Shown here: one piece after another, positions 17,528 through 26,837 of the stretch
Position numbering within the stretch: the stretch's first letter is position 1
Layout: each line of letters opens with the position of its first letter
DNA from: Prevotella sp. UBA2746
GTDB lineage: Bacteria > Bacteroidota > Bacteroidia > Bacteroidales > Bacteroidaceae
Reading direction: 5' to 3'
DNA length: 64,000 bases
Assembly (NCBI GenBank): GCA_002353555.1
Contig: DEJO01000024.1
Location: 4,049 to 68,048 of the forward strand
Made by a program: the position numbers and the translations under genes
Notes under the pieces: generated by a model
What the model was told of the DNA's origin: nothing
Databases searched by the model: none
The model's input: the letters and a program-made list of their open reading frames with translations, nothing else

Positions 17528-18022
17528 TTATGCATCGGCAAATACCTTTCCGTCGTCAAGAGTAATCTGAAGTTTCTTGTACTCGCAATGGAAATCGTTC
17601 TGAAGACGATTGAGATAGCGTGCACTTTCCCATTTGCACATCGGGAGGTCGTGGAGCAGGTAGTTGCCGCAAGCTTCTGGTTGGGTGGCAGGAACCTCTT
17701 CCTGTGTGAGAATCCATTTCAAACATTCAATCGTCAGACGTCGCATGTCCTCTGCACTATAGCAGCCGGTCATGATGATGTACATGCCCGTGAGACATCC
17801 CATCGGACCAACATAAACTACATCCTCTTTTACTTCGGAGTTGCGGAACCATGTTGCCATCAGGTGTTCAAGGCTGTGCATGGCAGCTGGGGCAATGGCT
17901 GGTTCTTTGTTGGGTTCGGTGATTCGTATGTCGAAGGTTGTGAATCCCTTATCTTGTCGTGATACGTAGATGCCAGGTTTCAGACAAGTGTGGTCGATGG
18001 TGAAACTTTGTATGACTTCCAT
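17528..18022 (-). CDS. luxS: S-ribosylhomocysteine lyase LuxS
   Basis: Cleaves S-ribosylhomocysteine to homocysteine and DPD, the precursor of AI-2. The metal motif HSLEH (H49, E52, H53), the catalytic cysteine C76 in GPMGCLTGMY, and the third metal ligand C118 in ACGNYLLHDLP are all present. The 164 residues are normal. It lies 38 bp downstream of mtnN, whose product makes its substrate, so the pair forms an activated-methyl recycling operon. AI-2 signalling is possible, but no receptor is seen here. Confidence 0.96.
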   Translation of the reverse strand: MEVIQSFTIDHTCLKPGIYVSRQDKGFTTFDIRITEPNKEPAIAPAAMHSLEHLMATWFRNSEVKEDVVYVGPMGCLTGMYIIMTGCYSAEDMRRLTIECLKWILTQEEVPATQPEACGNYLLHDLPMCKWESARYLNRLQNDFHCEYKKLQITLDDGKVFADA

Positions 18023-18060
18023 GATTGAGTTTGGAGTTTTTAAAGTTTAGAGTGATGTTC

Positions 18061-18711
18061 TTACAGGGTTTCTATAAAGTTGCGTGTTACAGCAAACGAT
18101 TTGTCGGCTATCGTGTTCCAAAAGTTGTGATATTGTGAGGCATCTGTATCGCGTAACGGGATGTCGCTGATGATGCGGAATGAGATAAACGGCACCTTAT
18201 TGATATAGCATGTCTGTGCTATGGCACACGACTCCATATCCACAGCCTTGGACTCTGGGAAAAGGTCGATGATGCTTCGCATCTTTTCCTTTGAATCCAC
18301 AAACCAGTCACCAGTGACGATGAGTCCTGCATGAACCTTAACGCCACAGTCTAAGTTCAACGCTTTTTCTATCAGATTTTGGTCTGGTTTGTAGCGAACG
18401 GGTAATCCCTGTACTTGTCCGTAAACGGTTTTGTCGTCGATAGCTTTACCACAATATACGTCGTGATAGGTCAGTTCTGCACTTACCACGACATCTTGAA
18501 TGTTGATGTCGTCGCCATTTCCACCAGCACAGCCGCTGGAGATGATGATTTCAGGATGATGTTCGTTGATCATCTTTTGTGCACCTAATGCCGCATTTAC
18601 TTTCCCAATGCCGCATTTTGCCAATACAATGTCATGATTGTCGATGGATTGTGCAACTTCTTGCAACTGCACGTATTCCTTGTCCATCGCTACGATAATT
18701 CCTATTTTCAT
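18061..18711 (-). CDS. mtnN: 5'-methylthioadenosine/S-adenosylhomocysteine nucleosidase
   Basis: Removes adenine from methylthioadenosine and S-adenosylhomocysteine. The catalytic residues are E12 in IVAMDKEYVQL, the substrate-binding glutamate in AVDMESCAIAQ, and the aspartate in ISDIPLRDTD. ISSGCAGGNGDD is the glycine-rich family motif. The 216 residues are slightly short of the usual 230. A minus-strand -7 box TATCTTTG at 18745-18738 gives a leader of about 20 nt. It is followed by luxS. Confidence 0.95.
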   Translation of the reverse strand: MKIGIIVAMDKEYVQLQEVAQSIDNHDIVLAKCGIGKVNAALGAQKMINEHHPEIIISSGCAGGNGDDINIQDVVVSAELTYHDVYCGKAIDDKTVYGQVQGLPVRYKPDQNLIEKALNLDCGVKVHAGLIVTGDWFVDSKEKMRSIIDLFPESKAVDMESCAIAQTCYINKVPFISFRIISDIPLRDTDASQYHNFWNTIADKSFAVTRNFIETL

Positions 18712-18737
18712 GATCCGATTCTGATGTATTATGCATG

Positions 18738-18796
18738 CAAAGATACAAATAATTGTGAATAGTGAATGGCGAATTATAGATTATTTTGTACATTTG
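18738..18796. promoter_or_regulatory. Divergent promoters for mtnN-luxS and the Sel1 gene
   Basis: The minus strand carries TATCTTTG (18745-18738) for mtnN. The plus strand carries TACATTTG (18789-18796), 31 bp before the Sel1-repeat gene. Neither has a clear -33 TTTG. Confidence 0.55.
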
Positions 18797-18827
18797 CGCC
18801 AACGAACCGAATAAAACAAAGAAGAGC

Positions 18828-19790
18828 ATGAAGAAATTCATATTATTATGCTGCCTGTGCGTATGCTCGATGGTTATCTGTGCCCAAGGGATGTCGAGTC
18901 CAGATACGGAGACTGCCTATGAACTTGTTGGGAAACAGAAATTCGGTAAGGCTTTTACTATCATGGAAAAAGAAGCCCTCCGCGGTGTAGCCAAGGCTCA
19001 GTTCGGTTTGGGACTGATGTATGCTGACGGTTTAGGCGTCACCCAAAACACAGGAAGAGCTGTGGAGTGGGTTGAGAAAGCGGCTAACAGCGATTTCTCT
19101 GAAGCACAAACGGTATTGGGCAGATGGTATTATGCCGGTCAGGTGGTGCCGCAAGATTGCAAAAAGGCGATGATGCTGTTGGAGAAAGCGTCTAAGAAAA
19201 ATGAAAAAGAAGCCTATCACTTGATGGGTAACATCTATGCCGAGGGCAAGTGTGCACAACAGAACTACAATAAGGCGTTGCAATGTTATTTGTCGGCAGG
19301 AAGTTTAGGGTATTCAGATTCTTGGTACAACGCTGCCGCGCTATATATGAACGGTTGGGGAACGCCTCAAAACACCGAGAAAGCCATTGATGCCTATGTG
19401 AGGGCAGCCTATGCTGGACACAAGATGGCGCAGTTTAAGATTGGTCTCATTTATGAGCAAGGGGCCGGTGTCCCTCAGGACTTGCACAAGGCTTCCATCT
19501 GGTATCTGAAGGCTGCGAAAGATGGAGTACCCGAAGGACAGTTTGCTATTGGAAACCTGTATTTTAGTGGTCAGGGCGTAGAAAAGGATACCAAGAAAGC
19601 CAAAGAGTGGTTTGAGAAGGCTGCCCTTCAAGGTTTTGCTCCGGCCCAATATAACTTAGGAGTGATGTATTACGAAGGCACGGGCATGAAGATAGACCGT
19701 AAGAAGGCGAAAGAGTGGTTGCGTAAAGCTGCAGCCCAAGGCCATCAAGAGGCACAAGCCGCCCTCGACTCCATTCCACCGGAAAGGTAG
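18828..19790 (+). CDS. Secreted Sel1-repeat protein
   Basis: Exported helical-repeat protein for protein-protein contacts. The ATG at 18828 is chosen because it opens a signal peptide (MKKFILLCCLCVCSMVICAQ). About seven Sel1 units of 36 residues follow, recognisable as AKAQFGLGLMYADGLGV, AEAQ/AxAQ-type starts and GVPEGQFAIGNLYFSGQGVE, then GFAPAQYNLGVMYYEGTGM. The total is 320 residues. The mature protein is probably periplasmic. Its partner is unknown; yfhO follows after 27 bp. Confidence 0.9.
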   Translation: MKKFILLCCLCVCSMVICAQGMSSPDTETAYELVGKQKFGKAFTIMEKEALRGVAKAQFGLGLMYADGLGVTQNTGRAVEWVEKAANSDFSEAQTVLGRWYYAGQVVPQDCKKAMMLLEKASKKNEKEAYHLMGNIYAEGKCAQQNYNKALQCYLSAGSLGYSDSWYNAAALYMNGWGTPQNTEKAIDAYVRAAYAGHKMAQFKIGLIYEQGAGVPQDLHKASIWYLKAAKDGVPEGQFAIGNLYFSGQGVEKDTKKAKEWFEKAALQGFAPAQYNLGVMYYEGTGMKIDRKKAKEWLRKAAAQGHQEAQAALDSIPPER

Positions 19791-19817
19791 GAATTTTTCA
19801 AGTAGAAACAAAAAGAC

Positions 19818-22385
19818 ATGAAAAGAATGAATACATTGAAAAAATGCTGGCCTGACGTGCTGGTTGTCGTATTGTTTGCTGCAATATCCTTTGCTTATTT
19901 CTTCGTTCCCGTGACCCAGGGAAAGATTCTTTATCGGCATGACTCTTCTGCCGGACGCGGTGCCGGACAGGAGGTGTTGGAATATAAGCAGCAGACAGGT
20001 GAGATTACTCGCTGGACGAATGCCCTCTTTAGTGGCATGCCAACCTATCAGACCTCACCGTCCTATCAGTCTACGAACGGCCTTTCGCAGGTGATGGAAG
20101 CCTACCACTTGTGGCTGCCAGAGAATGTGTGGTACCTGTTTGTCTACCTGTTAGGCTTCTATATCATGCTGCGTGCCTTCGACTTCCGCCAGTCTTTAGC
20201 GGCATTGGGTTCCGTCATCTGGGCGTTCTCCAGCTATTTCCTCATCATCATTGCCGCAGGACACATCTGGAAGGTGATGGCATTGGCTTACCTGCCACCG
20301 ATGATTGCCGGTATCGTCTTGGCTTATAAAGGCAAGTACCTGTGGGGATTCCTGTTGACGGCTATCTTCACGGCGTTCGAAATCAAGGCGAACCACGTGC
20401 AGATGACCTATTACTACCTGTTCATCGTCTTCTTCCTCGTCGTGGCTTTCCTGGTGGAGGCGCTGCGACAGAAGCAGCTCCAGTGCTTCGTGAAGGCTAC
20501 GGGAGTCTGTGCGGCGGCAGCCTTGATCGGTGTAGCCATCAACATCTCCAACCTCTATCATACGTGGGAGTATCAGAACGAGACCATGCGCGGCAAGAGT
20601 GAGCTCGTCAAGCAGAACTCAGCCAACCAGACCAGCAGCGGTCTCGACCGTGACTATATCACCCAGTGGAGCTACGGCATCGGCGAGACATGGACGCTTC
20701 TGGTGCCTAACACCAAGGGCGGTGCTTCCGTTCCGATGATCTTAGACAAGACCGTTCAGCAGAAGGGCGACCCGATGTATGAGGGCATCTACCAGCAGTT
20801 GGGACAGTATTGGGGCGAACAGCCTATGACCAGCGGTCCTGTCTATGTGGGAGCCTTCGTACTGATGTTGTTCTTCCTCGGCCTGTTCTTGGTGAAAGGA
20901 CCGGTGAAGTGGGCGTTGTTGGCAGCTACCATCCTGTCTATACTGCTCTCATGGGGTAGGAACTTCATGTGGTTCACCGACCTGTTCATCGACTACATGC
21001 CGATGTATGCCAAGTTCCGCACGGTGTCCTCCATCCTTGTCATCGCCGAGTTCACGATACCGTTGCTTGGAATGCTGGGACTGAGAGAGGTGGTAAAGGC
21101 TGTCGAAGGGAATAGTGGTCAGGTTAATCAGGCTAATCAGGCGGGGCCGACCGGTCCGACCTCCTTACAGCTCACCCGCTACATCCTTATCAGCTTCCTG
21201 TTGACAGCAGGTGTAGCAGCACTCTTCGCCTTGATGCCGGGCGTATTCTTCGACTTCATCTCCTCTACCGAGCAGCAGGCATTGTCGCAGATTCCTGCCG
21301 ACCAGCTCAATCCGCTGTTGGAGAACCTGACGTCGTTGCGCAAGGAAATCTTTACTTCCGACTGTTGGCGTTCCGTCTTTGTCATCGTCCTCGGCACCGT
21401 CGTCCTGTTCCTTTACAAGGCTAAGAAGCTGAAGATGGAGTACATGGCGGTGGCGTTGCTCGTGCTCTGTCTCGTTGACCTGTGGCAGGTAGACAAGCGC
21501 TACCTCAACGATGCCATGTTCGTTCCGAAGAGTGAGCGTGAGCAGCCGATAGAGAAGACAAAGGCTGATGAGGAGATACTGAAGGACAAGTCGCTCGACT
21601 ACCGTGTGCTGAACTTCGCTTCCAACACCTTCAACGAGAACGAGACCTCGTTCTATCATAAGAGCATCGGCGGCTACCATGCTGCCAAGTTGCGCCGTTA
21701 CCAGGAACTGATCGATGCCCACATCGCACCTGAGATGCAGAAGGCGATGCAGGCTGTGGCAGAAGCTGGCGGTAACATGGAGGCGGTGGCTGGCGACAGC
21801 ATCTATCCTGTGCTGAACATGCTCAATGCCAAGTACTTCATCCTGCCCTTGCAGGATGGAGAGACCATCCCCTTGCAGAACCCGTATGCGTACGGTAACG
21901 CCTGGATGGTGGACAAGGTGACATTCGTTGACAATGCCAATGAGGAACTGGAGGCGTTAGGTAAGACCGACCTTCGCCACGAAGCCGTTGCCGACAAGAA
22001 GTTCATGGAAAGCCTCACATCCAGCCCCGCTACAAAGGGAGAGGGGAGTAGTCAGAATATCCTGGGTACAGTCACGTTGAAACAATATGCTCCCAACCGG
22101 CTCGTCTACGACGTGAATGCTTCGAAAGAAGGTATTGTTGTCTTCTCGGAAATCTATTATCCCGGTTGGACCGCCACCGACAATGGGCAGGAGGTGGAGT
22201 TGGGGCGTGTCAATTACGTGCTCCGTGCCCTCCGCGTAAAAGCCGGTCACCACAACATCGTCCTGGAGTTCAAGCCCAAGAGCATCACCATCACCGAAAC
22301 CATAGCCTACATAGCCGCAGCCATTCTTCTCATGACCATCCTCTTTGTAGGAGTCATGGCGTGGAGGAAGAAGGCTGCTAAGTAA
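19818..22385 (+). CDS. YfhO-family polytopic membrane protein
   Basis: A 855-residue inner-membrane protein with about a dozen helices and a long periplasmic C-terminal domain ending in a final helix (YIAAAILLMTILFVGVMAWR). The N-terminal WPDVLVVVLFAAISFAYFFVPVTQGKILYRHDS and the WTLLVPNTKGG loop are typical of the Bacteroidota YfhO group. Gram-positive YfhO proteins act in glycosylation of cell-wall polymers; the role here is unproven. Two repeat-derived inserts are visible: SGQVNQANQAGPTGPT (about 21115-21165) and SSPATKGEGSS (about 22020-22050), both in frame. Confidence 0.9.
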   Translation: MKRMNTLKKCWPDVLVVVLFAAISFAYFFVPVTQGKILYRHDSSAGRGAGQEVLEYKQQTGEITRWTNALFSGMPTYQTSPSYQSTNGLSQVMEAYHLWLPENVWYLFVYLLGFYIMLRAFDFRQSLAALGSVIWAFSSYFLIIIAAGHIWKVMALAYLPPMIAGIVLAYKGKYLWGFLLTAIFTAFEIKANHVQMTYYYLFIVFFLVVAFLVEALRQKQLQCFVKATGVCAAAALIGVAINISNLYHTWEYQNETMRGKSELVKQNSANQTSSGLDRDYITQWSYGIGETWTLLVPNTKGGASVPMILDKTVQQKGDPMYEGIYQQLGQYWGEQPMTSGPVYVGAFVLMLFFLGLFLVKGPVKWALLAATILSILLSWGRNFMWFTDLFIDYMPMYAKFRTVSSILVIAEFTIPLLGMLGLREVVKAVEGNSGQVNQANQAGPTGPTSLQLTRYILISFLLTAGVAALFALMPGVFFDFISSTEQQALSQIPADQLNPLLENLTSLRKEIFTSDCWRSVFVIVLGTVVLFLYKAKKLKMEYMAVALLVLCLVDLWQVDKRYLNDAMFVPKSEREQPIEKTKADEEILKDKSLDYRVLNFASNTFNENETSFYHKSIGGYHAAKLRRYQELIDAHIAPEMQKAMQAVAEAGGNMEAVAGDSIYPVLNMLNAKYFILPLQDGETIPLQNPYAYGNAWMVDKVTFVDNANEELEALGKTDLRHEAVADKKFMESLTSSPATKGEGSSQNILGTVTLKQYAPNRLVYDVNASKEGIVVFSEIYYPGWTATDNGQEVELGRVNYVLRALRVKAGHHNIVLEFKPKSITITETIAYIAAAILLMTILFVGVMAWRKKAAK

Positions 22386-22396
22386 GGCTGGATATA

Positions 22397-23773
22397 TTAG
22401 AGCTGGGGCATCTGCTCCCGCTTGTTCGACCGGAAGCCGTAGAGGGCGACGACCACGAAGCAGATGAGCGGAACGATGAACGAGATGTTCTCGGCAGGAA
22501 GTCCGCAGATGGCGTGCTTCACGTCGATGATGGCAGCCTGTACCGGCGGCAGGACGCTGCCGCCGAGGATGGCCATGATGAGGCCGGCACCGCCAAACTT
22601 CACGTTCTCGCCCAGTCCTTCGAGGGCAATGCCATAGATGGTGGGGAACATCAGTGACATGCAGGCGCTCACGCCGACGAGACAGTAGAGTCCTTTCACG
22701 TCGGTAAAGAAGATGACACCCAGCACCAGTGCGAAGCCACCGCAGGCAAGAATCATGAGCAGCTTGCCGGGATTGATGTATTTCAGGAACCAGGTACAGA
22801 TGAACCTGCTGCACACGAAGCAGATCATGGCAATGATGTTGTAGCGCTGCGACATCACTTCGGCAGCCTTCTCCGTCAACCCTTCTGCCATCAGTACACG
22901 TGTACCGTATTGGATGATGAACGTCCAGCACGTAATCTGTGCGCCGACATAGAAGAACTGTGCGATGACTCCCTCGCGGTAGTTGCTTACCGAACAGATT
23001 TCCTTGATGGCGGTAATCAGCCCTTTCTGCTTCTTCGCTCCCGCGTTTTCTCCATTCTCCGTGCTTTCTCCGTTCGCTTCAATCGAAGCCTCCCCGTTCT
23101 TTGGCATCTTCATGAACCGGATAAGCAGTGCCAAGGCGATGACCACGAGTCCGATATAGACGTAAGGCTGGATCAGGACGGAGAGGTCTTGTTCGCGCAA
23201 CACCTCGAACTCTGCATCCGACAGTTGCGCACGTGACGCCGTATCCATCGGGTTGAGGCGTGCCTGTACGAAGTTCATCGCCACGAACATGCCGCACAGC
23301 GAACCTATCGGGTTGAAAGCCTGTGCGAAGTTCAGGCGGCGTGTTGCCGTCTCCTCGCTGCCCATCACGTAGATATAGGGGTTGCAGCTTGTCTCCAAGA
23401 ACGACAGTCCGCACGTCAGTATCAGGTAAGCCAGCAGGAACGGGTAGTACATTCCCGTAAACTTGGCAGGGATAAACATCAGCGCACCCGTGGCATACAG
23501 CCCCAGTCCCATCAGCACACCTGCCTTGTAGGAGTATTTCTGGATGAACATCGCAGCAGGAAACGCCATGAGGAAGTAGCCGCCATAGAAGGCAACCTGT
23601 ACCAAGGCTCCCTCGGTGACGCTCATGCGGAAGATTTTCGAGAACGCTTTCACCATCGGGTTCGTCACATCATTGGCAAATCCCCAGAAAGCAAAGCAAG
23701 AGGTAATCACGATGAACGGCACGAGAAAGTTTACGCCGTTCTTCCAAAACAATCCGTTTTTCTTGTTGTCCAT
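22397..23773 (-). CDS. fucP: Sugar MFS transporter, fucose permease (FucP/GluP) family
   Basis: Inner-membrane proton symporter of 458 residues with 12 helices. It contains the family's VTSCFAFWGFANDVTNPMVKAF and QVAFYGGYFLMAFPAAMFIQ starts, the LETSCNPYIYVMG motif, and the NFAQAFNPIGSLCGM segment. This group carries L-fucose, glucose or galactose. It lies head to head with fkp, which phosphorylates L-fucose, making fucose the most likely substrate. The -7 box TATCTTTG (23807-23800, minus) gives a leader of about 20 nt. Confidence 0.88.
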   Translation of the reverse strand: MDNKKNGLFWKNGVNFLVPFIVITSCFAFWGFANDVTNPMVKAFSKIFRMSVTEGALVQVAFYGGYFLMAFPAAMFIQKYSYKAGVLMGLGLYATGALMFIPAKFTGMYYPFLLAYLILTCGLSFLETSCNPYIYVMGSEETATRRLNFAQAFNPIGSLCGMFVAMNFVQARLNPMDTASRAQLSDAEFEVLREQDLSVLIQPYVYIGLVVIALALLIRFMKMPKNGEASIEANGESTENGENAGAKKQKGLITAIKEICSVSNYREGVIAQFFYVGAQITCWTFIIQYGTRVLMAEGLTEKAAEVMSQRYNIIAMICFVCSRFICTWFLKYINPGKLLMILACGGFALVLGVIFFTDVKGLYCLVGVSACMSLMFPTIYGIALEGLGENVKFGGAGLIMAILGGSVLPPVQAAIIDVKHAICGLPAENISFIVPLICFVVVALYGFRSNKREQMPQL

Positions 23774-23799
23774 ATCGGTTAGTAGTGTATTTGTTGCCG

Positions 23800-23838
23800 C
23801 AAAGATACGACTTATTTATGAATTATTTGCTATCTTTG
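23800..23838. promoter_or_regulatory. Divergent fucP / fkp promoters
   Basis: TATCTTTG occurs on the minus strand (23807-23800) and on the plus strand (23831-23838), separated by 23 bp of AT-rich DNA, so the two -33 regions overlap. A regulator binding here could switch both genes together. Confidence 0.65.
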
Positions 23839-23859
23839 CAGTCAATAATCATTACTGGT

Positions 23860-26751
23860 ATGAAAAAATTATTGTCATTACCACCTAATCTGGTGGACTG
23901 CTTTCATGATATCACGGGCTATTCGCCTGCCGAATGGTTCTGTACCAACGACCCGGTGGGGCATCAGCTCGGTTCTGGCGGCGGCACCGCATGGCTCCTT
24001 CAGCAAGCTTTTGAAAATGAAGAATGTAGAATGAAGAATGAAGAATCTTTCATTCGCGCTGAATCTCCATCATCAGGTGATTCTTCATTCTTCATTCTTC
24101 ATTCTTCATTTAACCACTGGCTGAAGAAGGAGAAGCGCATCCTGCTGCATGCCGGCGGTCAGAGTCGCCGGTTGCCGGCATACGCGCCGTCGGGGAAGGT
24201 GCTCACCCCCATTCCCGTCTTCCGTTGGGAGCGGGGACAGCGGTTGTCGCAAGACCTGCTCTCGTTGCAGGTACCCCTGTATGAACGCATCATGGAGGCG
24301 GCTCCCAGCCGTCTGAACACGATGGTGGTCAGTGGCGACGTCTATATTCGTGCCACCGAACCGCTGCAACCCATCCCCGATGTCGATGTGGTGTGCTACG
24401 GTCTGTGGCTCGGTCCGGAGATAGCCAAGGATCATGGTGTCTTCGTCTCGTCCCGTCAGCAGCCTTCCGTGCTGAAATGTATGTTGCAGAAGCCGTCGGT
24501 AGAGACGTTGAGCACCTTGCTCAAGGACCATTACTACCTCACCGACATCGGCATCTGGCTCCTCAGTGACCGTGCTGTGGAGGTGCTGATGAAGAAAAGC
24601 GGGGTAACTTCCTCGCTCCCACCATCCCACGTTCCCTTGTACTACGACCTCTACTCGGACTTCGGCTGTGCCTTGGGAACTCATCCTTCTCAGCCCGACG
24701 AGGAGGTGGGGCAGCTCACCGTTGCCGTCTTGCCGCTGCCGGGCGGTGAGTTCTACCATTTCGGTACCTCCCACGAGCTGCTTTCCTCTACGCTTGCCAT
24801 CCAGAACCTCGTCAACGACCAACGGCAGGTGCTCCACCGCGACCGCAAGCCGCACCCTTCTATCTTCGTTCAGAATGCCGACGTCCGCATCAAGCTGACC
24901 GAGCAGAACCGTAATGTGTGGATAGAAAACGCCTGTGTGGGAAGTCGTTGGCAACTTGCCAACGAGAACATCATCACTGGTGTGCCTGTGAACGACTGGC
25001 AGATAACGCTCCAACCCGGTCAGTGTGTCGACATCGTACCGATAGGGGAGAGCCAGTGGGTGGTGCGTCCTTACGGTTACTACGACCGTTTCGACGGCAA
25101 GTTGCAGCAGGAGCGCCGCTTCCCTGTCGTCGATTCCATCGAGCAGATGGGGCAGGTGCTCCAGACGATGCTCTCTGCCATGTCCGACAAGTCCGACAAG
25201 TCCGACCAGTCTGAAAAGTCCGACTTGTCCGACCTCCCCAAGCTCTCAGCTTCCGACATCAGTGCACAAGCCAACCTCCGGCGACTGACCGACCAGCGGC
25301 GGCAGTTCCGCATCGGCAACTGGCCGTTGCTGGCAGCGAACTATGCCCACAGCGTGTTCTATCAGCTCGACCTGGAGAATGCAGCCCGCGAGTTTGTCGA
25401 TGGCAACGTGCCGTTGCCGTCGCCCCTGCCTGCCGATGAGCCGTTGCTGACGCGCATCCACGATGCCATGTTCCGCTCCGAGGTGGCAAGGCGTTCCGTT
25501 TGTTGTGGCATAGCCACACCCACCCACTCCCTCACCAGCACCGACACTTCGTGCCTTGAGGAAGCCCGCGCCTTCTCCCTCTTGCGCGAAGGCATTATGA
25601 ACCTTGCCTCCGCTTCGGGTGCCGCTGCACATCCCGTTCCCCGCAAGTCGGTCTACGACGACCAGATTGTATGGGGGCGTTCGCCTGTGCGCATCGACCT
25701 TGCAGGCGGATGGACGGACACACCGCCCTATTGTCTCATGGAAGGGGGCAACGTCCTGAACATCGCCATCGAACTGAACGGGCAACCGCCGTTGCAGACC
25801 TACGTGAAGCCCTGCCGTGACTTCCATATCGTACTACGAAGCATAGACCTCGGCGCATCAGAGGTGGTGCGCACCAACGAGGAACTGGCAGCCTTCAACA
25901 AGGTGGGCTCACCGTTCTCCATTCCCAAGGCAGCACTCACGCTCGTGGGCTTCGGCGGCAGCGACCTGTCGTTGGAAGACCAGCTCCGTGCCTTCGGTTG
26001 CGGTATCGAGGTGACGTTGCTGTCGGCTATCCCTGCCGGGTCGGGGCTCGGCACCAGCAGCCTGTTGGCTTCCACCGTGTTGGGTGCCCTCAGCGACTTC
26101 TGCGGACTGGCTTGGGACAAGAACGAGATTGGTCGTCAGACGCTGATGTTGGAGCAGTTGCTCACCACCGGCGGAGGATGGCAAGACCAGTACGGCGGAT
26201 TGCTGCAAGGCATCAAACTGCTGCAGACCGAACGTGGTTTCTGTCAGCTGCCGTTGGTGCGCTGGTTGCCGACAGACCTTTACACACAGCCCGACTACCG
26301 TGCCTGCCACCTATTATATTATACGGGCATCACGCGCACGGCGAAGACCATCCTGGCAGAGATTGTGCGTCGCATGTTCCTCAATCAGCGCGACGAGATA
26401 GCCATGTTGCGCCAGATGAAGGCGCATGCCACCGATATGTACGAGGCGTTCCAGCGTGGCGACTTCGACAGCGTGGGCAGGCTCGTGCGCAAGACCTGGC
26501 AGCAGAACCAAGCCATCGACAGCGGTACCAATCCGCCGGAGGTGGAGGCGCTCACCCGGCTTGTCGACGACCTATGCCTGGGTTACAAGTTGCCGGGTGC
26601 CGGTGGCGGTGGCTATCTCTACATGATAGCCAAAGACCCGCAGGCGGCAGCACGTATCCGGCAGGTTCTCACCGAGCATCGCTTCAACGCCAACGCCCGC
26701 TTCGTCGACATGCAGCTGAGCATGAACGGTCTGCAAGTCAGCAGAAGTTAA
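23860..26751 (+). CDS. fkp: Bifunctional L-fucokinase / L-fucose-1-phosphate guanylyltransferase
   Basis: Salvages free L-fucose to GDP-fucose for surface glycans. The N-terminal half is the guanylyltransferase (LGSGGGTAWLLQQAF, then HAGGQSRRLPAYAPSGKVL). The C-terminal third is a GHMP kinase with RSPVRIDLAGGWTDTPPY, the ATP loop PAGSGLGTSSLLAS, and LPGAGGGGYLYM. The 963 residues compare with about 950 for the B. fragilis enzyme. The start at 23860 lies 22 bp after the -7 box. Two in-frame repeats inflate it: a palindrome at 24016-24110 (residues about 53-84) between the two N-terminal motifs, and DKSDKSDQSEKSDLSDLP near 25190-25240. Confidence 0.96.
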   Translation: MKKLLSLPPNLVDCFHDITGYSPAEWFCTNDPVGHQLGSGGGTAWLLQQAFENEECRMKNEESFIRAESPSSGDSSFFILHSSFNHWLKKEKRILLHAGGQSRRLPAYAPSGKVLTPIPVFRWERGQRLSQDLLSLQVPLYERIMEAAPSRLNTMVVSGDVYIRATEPLQPIPDVDVVCYGLWLGPEIAKDHGVFVSSRQQPSVLKCMLQKPSVETLSTLLKDHYYLTDIGIWLLSDRAVEVLMKKSGVTSSLPPSHVPLYYDLYSDFGCALGTHPSQPDEEVGQLTVAVLPLPGGEFYHFGTSHELLSSTLAIQNLVNDQRQVLHRDRKPHPSIFVQNADVRIKLTEQNRNVWIENACVGSRWQLANENIITGVPVNDWQITLQPGQCVDIVPIGESQWVVRPYGYYDRFDGKLQQERRFPVVDSIEQMGQVLQTMLSAMSDKSDKSDQSEKSDLSDLPKLSASDISAQANLRRLTDQRRQFRIGNWPLLAANYAHSVFYQLDLENAAREFVDGNVPLPSPLPADEPLLTRIHDAMFRSEVARRSVCCGIATPTHSLTSTDTSCLEEARAFSLLREGIMNLASASGAAAHPVPRKSVYDDQIVWGRSPVRIDLAGGWTDTPPYCLMEGGNVLNIAIELNGQPPLQTYVKPCRDFHIVLRSIDLGASEVVRTNEELAAFNKVGSPFSIPKAALTLVGFGGSDLSLEDQLRAFGCGIEVTLLSAIPAGSGLGTSSLLASTVLGALSDFCGLAWDKNEIGRQTLMLEQLLTTGGGWQDQYGGLLQGIKLLQTERGFCQLPLVRWLPTDLYTQPDYRACHLLYYTGITRTAKTILAEIVRRMFLNQRDEIAMLRQMKAHATDMYEAFQRGDFDSVGRLVRKTWQQNQAIDSGTNPPEVEALTRLVDDLCLGYKLPGAGGGGYLYMIAKDPQAAARIRQVLTEHRFNANARFVDMQLSMNGLQVSRS
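24016..24110. repeat. In-frame palindromic repeat inside fkp
   Basis: Arms 24016-24047 and 24079-24110 are inverted copies matching at 31 of 32 positions (aatgaagaatg-type units), with a 31-nt core. The whole unit is read through in frame and adds about 32 residues. Confidence 0.85.
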
Positions 26752-26754
26752 TAC

Positions 26755-26825
26755 CCACTAAGCCCACCCCCATCCCCTCCCTCCCCCCTCCCCAGGGAGG
26801 GGAAGGGGGTGGGCCTGGGGGGTAA
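26755..26825. repeat. C-rich/G-rich palindrome between fkp and the GSCFA gene
   Basis: gcccacccccatcccctccc on the left pairs with gggaggggaagggggtgggc on the right around a ccctccccaggg-type core. It belongs to the same broad family as the arms at 12451-12602. Confidence 0.7.
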
Positions 26826-26837
26826 AGTTAATAGATC

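Noticed and set aside
24016..24110. Sequencing error or frameshift in fkp
   Set aside because: The frame continues through the palindrome without a stop, and both flanks match Fkp, so it is an in-frame insertion.
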